NCBI RefSeq assembly: GCF_964355755.1
Contig: NC_092677.1
Span: forward strand, 14,840,601 to 14,904,600
From: Antedon mediterranea
Lineage: Eukaryota; Echinodermata; Crinoidea; Comatulida; Antedonidae
Length of the DNA: 64,000 nt
Direction of reading: 5' to 3'
In this document: positions 39,101 to 48,355 of the stretch, piece by piece
Numbering within the stretch: position 1 is the first letter of the stretch
Layout: each line of letters begins with the position of its first letter
Notes under the pieces: model-generated
The model's database searches: none
What the model saw: the letters and a program-made list of their open reading frames with translations, nothing else
What the model was told of the DNA's origin: nothing
Translations under genes and position numbers: made by a program

Positions 39101-40663
39101 CTATATATAAATTTACGTAAGGGCAAAATTCGGTAAATCGCGCCTTACTTCTAGAATTTTTACTCGATGGTATATAAAGTTGGTTCGTACTTTCGGTACT
39201 GATTTTAACCACCTGATGTAACCCTGTTTACTAATTAAATTAAGTTAGATAATTCGTTATTGACGATTAAAACGAATTTAGGTTCAACGATTTGCCCCAA
39301 ATAGGGGTGTTTTCCGATCGTGGTATACACTGTCTGATGGATGTCCATCTTTAAAAATACCCGCCACAAAAATGCGAGGAGGCTTCGCATTTTCCTATCT
39401 CCTCCTACGATAATTGTTTTTAATAGCTGAAAACCGGTTGAACAGCTAGAGTACACCATCATAATGTTGAAGACAGGCCGATTTTCTTTAAAAAATACTA
39501 TTTTGATAGATTTAATATACGATTATACAAATGTATTGATTTGCGATGAATGGAACATTCCAATCTCTGTGTCGTTCCACAAGTGTCTATTCCCTCAGGC
39601 GTCGTAAAGGAAAGTACTGTATACTCATAACAGAAATTCGATCCATTTTTTTTTTCAATCTGTGCTGCAGAGGTTGGATATAATTTTTTTTTAAACGGAT
39701 AATGAGCTAGTGCTAGCGTTTTCAGTCGCCGTATATTATGTACAAATCTTTATTATTGCATTTAAACCACCCACATCATCACCCTTCTCTCACTAGCATG
39801 AGTAGCGTTGTAAAGCCATAGTAGAGCCTGATAGGCCTATACGGTGCATCATATGCCCTAAACGCAAAACAACTTTGGTGGGTAGGGTAGGAACCAACTT
39901 AAGTATGACTTGGCTCTAAGAAACAATTGAAAACCATTAGGCCTACTAATTAAGTTGAGTTAGATAATTTAATATTTATTGACGATTAAATCGAATTTAT
40001 GATTTTCCCCGAATAGAGGTGGTTTTCACAAATTGTTTTACATTATATAAACATACACGTCGTAGTGATGTATCGTTACCTGTACTGCTATTTCAATCTA
40101 CTAGGACGGTGATACTGATAGTTTCAACAAAGTATTATATCGCAATGTTTTACTGTGTTTAGTGGTATATTATTTGTAAAACATGAAAACAATTAATATT
40201 TTGTTACTAAATGGATAAAGCATATATTTAAAAATTGTTCCTCTTTGCACCCATCCTCTTCCCCATCCTTCAACCCTAATGTTACATACAAAACACAAAG
40301 TTAAGTTTGTTTAAATTTGACTTTAATAAACAATTGGTCTCATTTTGTGACAAGTTTCTCTTTCGGAAGTAATTCCCAGTGTGCTAATGTTAGTTGAGTA
40401 CATAAATCAGTGTCTATTTATTCGTTCCTGTATTGTACGTACATTTGAAATCGTCAGTTTTTTAACGCTGAAATTATTATGTATTCGAGAACCATCTGTG
40501 GGCACGACCTAGATGGTACGCGAGCGAAGCTCAATTTTCTTTTTCTTTACGAAGACATATAATGTTAACGGTAACAATTGTTCTAAGAATACTTACACTG
40601 CGGGAGCGTCGAGTGTAAACAAATAAGAATAGTAAACACGACTGTTACGTATAACACACCCAT
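26539..40663 (-). CDS. Roundabout-like receptor with short tail: 4 Ig, 4 FN3, TM, ITIM-like end
   Basis: There are 19 minus-strand exons: 40597-40663, 38887-39011, 37667-37826, 37272-37459, 36923-37013, 36443-36588, 36173-36326, 33806-33959, 33524-33648, 30039-30218, 29604-29753, 29385-29482, 29048-29258, 28622-28743, 28021-28240, 27442-27726, 26953-27107, 26690-26728 and 26539-26574. All phases close: 901 residues and a stop. The signal peptide is MGVLYVTVVFTILICLHSTL. Ig1 opens PPKITEHPSALVVV, the ROBO Ig1 hallmark (usually PPRIVEHPSDL), and includes WYKDGEPY and YYCEATNYLGSARSNNA. Ig2 has NPQDVEAIAGGTYVLECTPP. Two more Ig domains resemble ROBO Ig4 and Ig5; an Ig3 equivalent is missing. Four FN3 domains follow instead of three. 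The TM (VGTVIVIGVCIRGMLVGAVG...) has a buried Arg. The tail is about 35 residues with no ROBO CC motifs and ends KLVIYSNIK. ROBO receptors bind Slit; whether this one does is unknown. Confidence 0.85.
26873..26911. repeat. (TTA/ATT)n microsatellite
   Basis: A run of ATT units with a few interruptions, in the intron between the TM and tail exons of the ROBO-like gene. Confidence 0.85.
30297..33450 (-). mobile_element. LINE (CR1/L2-like), decayed, in a ROBO-like intron
   Basis: Minus-strand element with endonuclease (HLNTRSLLPKIDEIRS, IGTCYRP, LGDFNVD, YGVSDHF) and reverse transcriptase (GLDSLPARFFKD, NYRPVSILSAVSKIVERI, DLQKAFDTVDHDIL, GVPQGSILGPLLF, LLLYADDAALL), ending in a T tract (poly-A on the minus strand) at about 30297-30322. 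Frames change near 32450-32520 and 31450-31490, and an in-frame TAG lies at 30907-30909 before the C-terminal block. In the endonuclease a poly-A run (33151-33178) coding poly-Lys replaces the usual ETW catalytic block. It lies in the intron between 30218 and 33524. Confidence 0.85.
33960..36172. other. Large ROBO-like intron, no gene seen
   Basis: AT-rich intron with no recognisable exon or RNA gene. The part at about 34145-34310 has a relative at 44860-45020 in the degenerate tandem copy. Confidence 0.5.
38069..38455. mobile_element. Probable MITE predating the duplication
   Basis: GATGTATTGTCCCCC near 38069 and its approximate inverse CAGGGAGACAATACAT near 38440 bound a non-coding stretch in a ROBO-like intron. 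The degenerate copy B holds the eroded counterpart (about 46400-46715), so the insertion is older than the block duplication. Confidence 0.45.
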
Positions 40664-40727
40664 TATTTTGCAAGACAACCTTGGAATATCTCCTGCAGTT
40701 TGTTTGGAGGTTTGTAATACTAAATAG

Positions 40728-40744
40728 TTTCCGCGAACTTCCGC
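40728..40744 (-). promoter_or_regulatory. Shared promoter-proximal motif, ROBO-like gene
   Basis: TTTCCGCGAACTTCCGC lies 65 bases upstream of the ATG at 40663. Compared with the Ig-receptor copy it lacks the central AA. The two half-sites are otherwise identical. Confidence 0.5.
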
Positions 40745-41039
40745 AAATAAAATAAATCGATTGTTGCGTAGAAATTGAAACAGGTGTATGATGCATGTAA
40801 TATATCAAAGATGGATTATTTTCTTCGACTAAAGTGTACACCTTTGGCTAAAACGTTTCGAATTAAGACAGCACATCCTCCTCTGTGGCGGTTGGTGCCA
40901 CCACTTGTAAAGGTTTCGTTGCCAGCTATAGAAAAAGGAAGATTAGTTTTTATCTCATTCAAGAAAATAATATCAGAACTTTTTAAGATAATTCAACACA
41001 GATTCTTTTTCTAATTTATTTTTTACCGAGTTAATGTTC

Positions 41040-41693
41040 CATGATGTAATTGTCAGCGTGTTATCCCCAGCATCTGAAAAACGGAAGATTTCCAGCTATC
41101 AACTACTTTGCCGTTAACCAACAACAGGTCTGGCCTTCTCAGTTTCTAGCGCTTTAAAAAGACGATACCATTCACGGCGTACGGCCGGGTGCCTATACTT
41201 CTTAATAAATACAGATTTCCAAGAATCTTTAGACTTTAGCTGTTTTGCCGAGTTTAGTACCGCATTACAAACGTCTGGGTTCTTAAGGGCGAATTTTGCT
41301 TGGAATTTGCTTACCGATACGTTTGGTGGTAAAGTCTACGTTTCCGTTAATATCCAACATCTGCAATACTAACTCGACCTTTCCTTCGTCGGTAGTGGCA
41401 ATATAAGCACTATGCTCCTTTCTTTCATCACCTTCCCATTGGTAATTCATATTTTCATCCAAGCCGGTAATAATCAAAATTTCTATGCGATTTTTCGCAT
41501 CTAACTGCTCAATAAATAGTTGCTGTGACTCTAAAATCAATGCCTGTTTATTGACGACTTCTTTTATTGAAGCAAATTCGGTTTCTACTTGTACAATTCT
41601 AGACATAAATTTGTTTACATCTTCTCGGACACCTTTTATTTCTTTAATCAGCACGTCGTGTGGGCTTCTATCTATGGCGCGCCAAGCTGTCAT
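41040..41693 (-). pseudogene. LINE ORF1-like protein fragment
   Basis: A minus-strand frame from ATG 41693 to 41283 starts MTAWRAIDRSPHDVLIKEIK and has a heptad-like coiled-coil (VETEFASIKEVVNKQALILE), then KNRIEILIITGLDE, the N-terminal motif of the RNA-binding domain of LINE first-ORF proteins. After a frame change near 41290 the C-terminal part continues (NAVLNSAKQLKSKDSWKSVF, RHPAVRREWYRLF). It is a broken piece and sits at the junction between the two duplicated blocks. A2-A3 palindromic ATATCTCTATTA repeats lie at 41725-41790 just upstream. Confidence 0.65.
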
Positions 41694-42012
41694 TTATTCG
41701 GAAATAAACATATCTTAGTTTAAAACTAAGATATCTCTATTAATAGAGATATCTCTATTAAAAACTAAGATATCTCTATTAAAAACTAACTAACCGCTTA
41801 TAGATCATATTGCATTCGACAGTTGATTGTAAAAAACATTCAAAATTACCAATAAAGAGTATAAAATTGGTCAGCGCATCTATGCTTGTATCACGCTTGC
41901 CATGCAAGCACATACATACACGACATTCAAGTTCTTGAGTTGAACCTCTATGAAGACACTAATATTAGGCCTACTGTTAAGAAAATAACAAATCTATTTA
42001 AAACCTACTTAC

Positions 42013-42076
42013 CATTTGCAAACACCGAATGAAAAACAAATAGAGCAAACATGACTTTTAGGTGTAACTCACTCAT
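42013..42076 (-). CDS. Duplicate signal-peptide exon of the Ig receptor (orphan first exon)
   Basis: It is 64 nt, like its source at 17029-17092. The frame is open: MSELHLKVMFALFVFHSVFA then N, with donor AATG/GTAAGT intact. The shared upstream motif is present at 42196-42214 in shortened form. No copy of the following Ig exons lies next to it; the next minus-strand exons downstream are those of the ROBO-like gene. Its phase-1 donor is compatible with the phase-1 acceptor at 39011. Confidence 0.55.
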
Positions 42077-42729
42077 TCTCTTGGGACGAGTCTCTCGGGA
42101 CGAAAACACCTCATAGAATTTTTTCTTGTAGTTTTTTAGGCGACAGTGCGCACATACTCCAGACTTAATCTGTTTAATATGTCACCACTAACTAGTTTCC
42201 GCGAACAACTTCCGTCATATCATTTTCATCGAAACATGCAGCGGCATGTATATCAAGATGTGATTAAATTCAGAACTAATGTGCAATTTATTATACAAAA
42301 TAATGATTATCAGTTGAAAGGTTGACTATTTAACAAGTAAATCTTTCGAAGATTGAAATATTCTCTCCATTCAACAGATAATATCAACATTCCTTATTAG
42401 GTCTATACACACCTACCCAAATTATATTTATATTATTAAATTAATTCCCTGTTTCCATCTTTGATAAATGTAGTACTGCAAGTTAGTTTTCAAACATGGC
42501 ATCGCGCGGCACAATTCTCAACTTTTAAAAATCTCAACGTGTAATAGTATACTAAATATCACGATTAAAAATTCTCATTAAGTAGAACGGTGTAACGTGG
42601 TACGAAATTAACCAATGAAATGGCAAGGATGCACTCGGGTGTTTTTTCTCCCTTTCAGATGATGTTAGTTTTGGCTATTTATACTCTATTTATAGTCATT
42701 TTGAGCATAGTCCAGAAACAAATTGGGAA

Positions 42730-44150
42730 TTTTGTCTACATCTAAAACCATGACATGCGGGGTCCCACAAGGTACCTTACTCGGACCTTTGCTGTTTTCG
42801 GTAATGGTTAATGATGCGGCAGAAGATACCGAAAATAGATGGAAATACGTAGACGACCTTACAATCGCGAGCATCACATCGGTAGTAAATCCTTCTCAAG
42901 TCAGTCTACAGAGTGTCCTGCAAAATCTTGCTACCTGGTGTATGTCAAATGATATGAAACCTAAACCCACCAAGTGCAATACGTTACGTGTTGGGTTTAC
43001 CGTTTACCCGAAACAAACCAGACTTACCGGAATTAATAATACACAATGCTGCCATTAAGGAAACAATGTAAAATTATTGGGAGTAACACTGCAAAGTAAC
43101 CTGCAATGGGATATCCATATTAGTGCCATTGTTGGGCGTGCTGTCAAAAGATTATACATGCTTTATAGACTGCAACAATTTGGTGCTCCGAAAAAGGATT
43201 TAATCTACACGTATCCAACCTATGTGAGACTTGTTGTTGAGTACTGCTGCCTAGCCTGGCACTCCTCCATATTACAACATCAGACCAAGCAGCTAGAATA
43301 TATACAGAAAAGATCAGTGCGCATCATAAATGGAGGTTATGAATCGTATACTGCAGCATGTAATCACTAAGCTTGAAGACAGGAGAGACTCACTTGCGAT
43401 CAAATTCGGAAAAAAGCTTTTGACATCTGAAAGACATCGGCACTTCTTACCAGAATTCAATAATACTGGGGAAAAAATGAAACTACGTAACTCTGAAAAC
43501 TTAAGGATTCCAAAATGCAAAACATCTCGCTACCAAAAAAGTACAATTCCATTCTTGGTTATCAAAGTGAACGCCATAAAATAACAATAAAATAAATATA
43601 AATATAATTTTTAATGTATATCAGCTAAATAATGGACAATTGAAATATTTTAACCACTTCTTTAATCTTGTGAAATTGTATATATATATCCAAAAAATAA
43701 TTATAACTATATTAATTCTAATATAAATTGTATATTAGTTTTTTAAATTTAAATTTTGATAATAAATAGTTTGTTTGTATTAACATTTGAAAATTTTTAT
43801 AATTGTAATATTTTTCTATTGTTTATTATGTAGTTTTTCCTGTACTCCAAAGATGTAGACAAGTAAAAGGATAGGCTTATTTGAATTTCTATATAATATT
43901 AATAAATAATTGCGAAACTTTAATATGGAAAATAATCATAATAATTTAGTATATTTTTATAACCTCCGTTCGTTTTTCGTTTTTTATATGCTCCCGTTCA
44001 TATGTAATTAAGATTGTTTGCTTGCTTTTTTCATTGTGTTCTTCTTTTATATTTGTTTTACATTTTTGTAAATCACAGGTTTGCCAGCTGGGATTGTTGT
44101 AATTTTTTTATACCGAATAAATAAAAAAAAAATTAAAAAAAAACAATATA
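42730..44150 (+). mobile_element. 5'-truncated LINE in block B
   Basis: It begins inside a reverse transcriptase (TCGVPQGTLLGPLLFSVMVN, WKYVDDLTIA, NNVKLLGVTLQSNLQWDIHI, AWHSSILQHQTKQLEYIQKR) and ends in a stop at 43584, an AT-rich 3' UTR and an A-rich tail near 44130-44145. Two stops interrupt the frame (at about 43056 and 43368). Block A lacks it at the matching site (about 26235-26255), so it inserted after the duplication. Confidence 0.8.
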
Positions 44151-44420
44151 ATTTATGAAAACAATAATAGAGTTAAAGCCATTTTATTTTTATTTTACAT
44201 CCCGAGTTTAGTTTTAAAAGATTCATAATATTATTATTTGTATGTTTTAACTATCTACTAAAGCAGTTTATAAAACTTGCTTCTTGACTGGTTTTTTTTT
44301 CTAAAAACATTCTACGCATTACAATTAATTAATTAATTTTATATTAATACTGATTTCATTCATTCTTGTAGTCAAACTTTCATGCTTTTTCCTTCTGGTT
44401 CTTATTCCAATACTTAACAT

Positions 44421-47400
44421 AACCTGGTGCCTCTTCGTTCCCTGAGAAAAAAAAATATTTCAATGATTTGAATTTACATTCTCAAGGCACCAAAGAATGT
44501 GTGCAATTGCTCACTCCAACTTGAGTAGGCCATTTCAGTATATGTAATTGTTCAAGTTGTAAAATGATATTCTGCCAATGATTTATCTAGTCAAAATACT
44601 AATTAATAACTTACCTCAGGATTGTCTACATTCGTCTTATCTGGTCATCGTTTCTAAACAAAATTTTAAAAAGGGAAAATCCAAAGATAAATATTTTAGT
44701 GCGTGTGCAGGAAATTCTATTGTTATTTTTACATTATCATATAGTAACAAGTTACTGTTAAAACATTTGTGTGAATTGGTAAAGATTGGGTAATTGTGTT
44801 TTATATAGACATTTTGAACAGTAATGTAGAAGTACTTTACTGTAGTACTCAACTGTAGTAAGTCAACGACTTTACATAATAATGTTTAATCATGCTATGG
44901 CGCGCTAATTTTAAAGCAGAATGTCTTGAGTTTAGCTGGATGCGAAAGCTAAAAATCCTCAGAAATAAGAGAGATTATCACCGTGTTATGAATGTAGGAA
45001 AACTACAGATTTTAGTTTCAGAATCGCTATATTAACCTTGTGATATGTGAACGACCAATAGAAAACTAGCTGATAAAATTAAATTAAAAATAGCTTACCA
45101 ACTACTCGTAGATTTGCCTGTTTTTTTTTTTTTTTTTTTTTTTTTTCCAACACCAGGATAAAGTGGCTAGTATTTTTTAAATTATTAATAATCAACTAAG
45201 AGAAGTATTTTATTAAAACAATTTAAATTTTAAAAAGTGATTGCAAAATACTTACTAAGCACTGACAGAACACCTGGGTCACTTCTTCTCCTATTCGCAA
45301 TGTTTTCAGCGATACATTATCTATAGCTTCCAGCATCTTCTTCACGTACCTTTAATAAAGACATACATTTATTATTTTAAACTTTATATACACTTCATGA
45401 AAAAAGGGAACATGAGGTATGTTGAATATGGATGAGTGTCAGCCAAGAAAAACAAGCAAATGAATCAGAGGCATAGTCTACAAACAGGAACAGTTGAATA
45501 TTGTAAAGGCTTCTTTAGATGGCATAGTATGCTTGGAAAGAGGTTGTTTGATGGAAAACAGAAGAAAATGCTAATTATTTTAATATGTACTTTACCTGTC
45601 TGATCATAAGATTGCCATCCTGCACTATCTCTACCCTTTCATCACTAACAATGGAGTCTCCGTTTTTCTCCCATGTGATTTCTGGTACAGGAAACACCCG
45701 TGGTGGTGTACATTCCAGAACATAGGTTCCACCAGCAATGCCTTCTACATCTTGTGGATTATTCTTGAACTCATTTTTTAAATCTGTAGGAAAGATAGAA
45801 AATAACGAAAGAAAGAATGAGTTCTGAATTTGATTTATTTCTAGCCCTGGTATCCAATTTTTGTTCAACAACGTAATAATATAAAATGCCTTTATATCAT
45901 AAAGAAATAGTTTGCGGGTTTGAGCATGAGTTGTAGTGAATAATAATAATTATCACTTTCTTGTACATACTTATGTAATAAAATGTTGCTTTATAAACAA
46001 AAACAAACTCACATGCTACTTCTAATGTTGCCTCACAGTAATACCAGGGAGTAATACACACCTGTATTCTGGTTATTTGTCACCTTCAAAAAAAATAGGT
46101 CACCATCACCTACATTGGTACCTTGGTAAGGTTCTCCATCCTTGTACCACTGTAAAGAGAAGAGAAATAAAAATACATGATTATTGTATTCGGCATAAAT
46201 AAATATGCTTTTACAAAACATAATTATTGTACAAACGCAAAACATTCCGTTTGGACTTTATGGATACAATTGGAACAGTATTTTATTGTGTATTATTATT
46301 TCTGTATCTTTTTCAAAGTGTGAAACTTTGTTTGCTTTTTTGTAAGTTTGTTTGTTTGTTGTGTTCTATTGTTACAAAGTGAAGATTCAAATACAATGTT
46401 AAAAGATGTATTTATTTTCCACAAAAAAAACATGAAAAATGAAGATAATTATTAAATCAGACTTTCAAAAGGTAAATTTTAATAAAGTTAATAAATGAAT
46501 AATAGTAATGTTTTCACACACTTATAAATTACAAAGTGGTTAAATTTAACCAATAACCCATTTGACTATTTCTTGGTTCAAATTGCAGTTTTTCAAGTAA
46601 GACAAAAAAATTAGTTTTCGATCCAATTTTTGATCAAAATAGATAACTATTATGTGACAATAAAATGGCATATTAAACAAAAATGTTTGTAAGAATCCAG
46701 TGAGACAATACATCATTAACGTATAGTGTTCCATAGAAATAAATAAACAATGACATTTTCAGGTTTTCAGTTTCAGTCCCCTTTGCACGGGGAATTTATT
46801 CACATATATAGCCTATAGGCTCAGAATAACGTACATGATTTATTAGTGCATCATTATTTGTGTATCTATAAATAGTGATGTCTTCTTCTTCCCAAAGCAA
46901 AATATACATATTTATATAATACGTTTGATAAATTAATATTTGACATGAGTAAACACAATTTAATAATAAACGGGTATGTAAAACTCACTCAATCAGTGTT
47001 AGCATGACATATTAGGCCTAATTCGTAAAAAGTAGGCGCCTTAAAAGTGGTTGCATGGAATGAGATTACTAACACGTATAGTGGCTACTGGTCGAGCATC
47101 AGCCCTACACCTGAATGATGCTGGGTTGTCCCTCACCACAACCAATGCTTGTGGATGCTCCGTAATTTTAGGTGGAAAATTGTCAACAACTGAAAAATAA
47201 GAAAGCAGACTTCCACACTTTTAATTGTGGATGCTTAGTAATTTGTGGTGCAATTAGGCCTACAATATAATTCGTATTTGTATCAACAGCTAACATTAAT
47301 AAGACATGCTTAATTGTTAGCGGATTAGCAAAACATTCATTTTTACCATTTTAATTTTCTTTACGAAGACATATAATGTTAACGGTAACAATTGTTCTAA

Positions 47401-47477
47401 GAGTACTTACACTGCGGGAGCGTCGAGTGTAAACAAATAAGAATAGTAAACACGACTGTTACGTATAACACACCCAT
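44421..47477 (-). pseudogene. Truncated tandem copy of the ROBO-like gene
   Basis: Surviving exons: signal exon 47411-47477 (intact), Ig1a about 47088-47190 (open, donor GTTAGT), Ig1b about 46020-46150 (stop after VYYSLVLL, loss of the NYLGSARS block), Ig2a 45598-45785 (open), Ig2b about 45262-45352 (in-frame TAA insertion after SYR), and a remnant of the second half of the third Ig domain (45100-45175) whose middle is replaced by poly-T. All FN3 and TM exons are gone. Remnants of the two tail exons at 44605-44650 (TGA inside) and about 44425-44450 (end deleted, ITIM-like motif lost) remain. It cannot make the full receptor; a short Ig1-only product is conceivable. Confidence 0.82.
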
Positions 47478-47699
47478 TATTTTGCAAGACAAATTGCAGT
47501 TTGTTAGGAGGTTGGTAATCTGGACTAAATATTTTCCGCGAACTTCCGCAAATAAAATAAGTAAATCGATTGTTGCGTAGAAATTGAAACAGGTGTATGA
47601 TGCATGTAATATATCAAAGATGGATTATTTTCTTCGACTAAAGTGTAATTTATTGTAGCATTATTATAAATTAAAGGTCTAGCCTATTTGTTAATGTTA

Positions 47700-48347
47700 T
47701 ACAATAATTATCTTCAACCAAACAGCCTTTTTATTACCACGACGTTCCGCCGTTTTTTATAAGTTATTCATCCTATAGAGGGCGATAACATTTTTTTTTT
47801 ATGTGGAAAAAACGTGTGGAGCACGGCGTGGAGAAGAAAATTCGCCTAGGCCTAGCCTACTAAAAAATGAAAACTAAATAGTAATGCGGAAACTGTAACG
47901 GTATATTTCATCTAGGCCTGTTTTGTTATTATACAATTTTAAAGAATTCACATCAATAACAATGGTAAGACAGGCCTTGGCCTGCTTAAGTAGCCTAGGC
48001 CAGATAGAAAGTCCTTTTCTGTCAGTGTTAGGCCTATCGTGTATCGGTAGCGGGGAAAATTCGGTCCTGAAGAGACCATTCGGTCTGGCCCCTGCTGAGA
48101 CGATTCGGCCCACTTACATATATCAGCTTTGATATGCATTTTATAAGCATAAATAAGCCTTTTTTTCCAAACTTTCTTTTCAGAGAGACTTTAGAATTTT
48201 ATTTATTTTATTTTTAAGTTAGGCCTATAATAGCCTCTAGGCCTACTAGCCTAGTTATAGTAGGCCTAGAATTAGAATATATAGAATAGGCTAGGCCTAC
48301 CCTAGTAGTAGTAGTAGGCTAGCCTATAATCATATACATTCATTGTT
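47700..48347. other. Intergenic stretch upstream of MRPL37
   Basis: No confident exon. Many TAGGCCTA and related CTAGCCTA palindromes cluster at 47845-48310. AACAATG/GTAAGA at 47962-47970 would serve as the donor of a 5' exon of MRPL37, but this is speculative. Confidence 0.4.
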
Positions 48348-48355
48348 GGATGGCA

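Larger units (their letters stand above)
41934..47646. repeat. Segmental duplication, degenerate block B
   Basis: It is collinear with block A: 41934-42616 matches 16957-17680; 42617-42722 plus 44150-44860 matches 26163-26870; 44865-45020 matches about 34145-34310; 45075-47646 matches 36140-40836. A large internal deletion (26.87-34.14 kb equivalents) and several small ones separate them. The last shared bases are CTTCGACTAAAGTGTA (ending 40836 and 47646). Confidence 0.85.

Noticed and set aside
26539-40663. Neogenin/DCC or L1-type cell adhesion molecule for the Ig-FN3 gene
   Set aside because: Ig1 (PPKITEHPS, WYKDGEPY, NYLGSARSNNA) and Ig2 (NPQDV...ECTPP) match the ROBO pattern, and four Ig plus four FN3 with this intron phasing do not fit DCC (4 Ig, 6 FN3) or L1 (6 Ig).
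40775-41014. Plus-strand open frame of 79 codons
   Set aside because: It starts in sequence shared with block B and runs into LINE-derived DNA; no domain or splice context.
47874-48139. Overlapping small frames on both strands near 48 kb
   Set aside because: They are short, in a palindrome-rich region, without recognisable domains or conserved exon borders.
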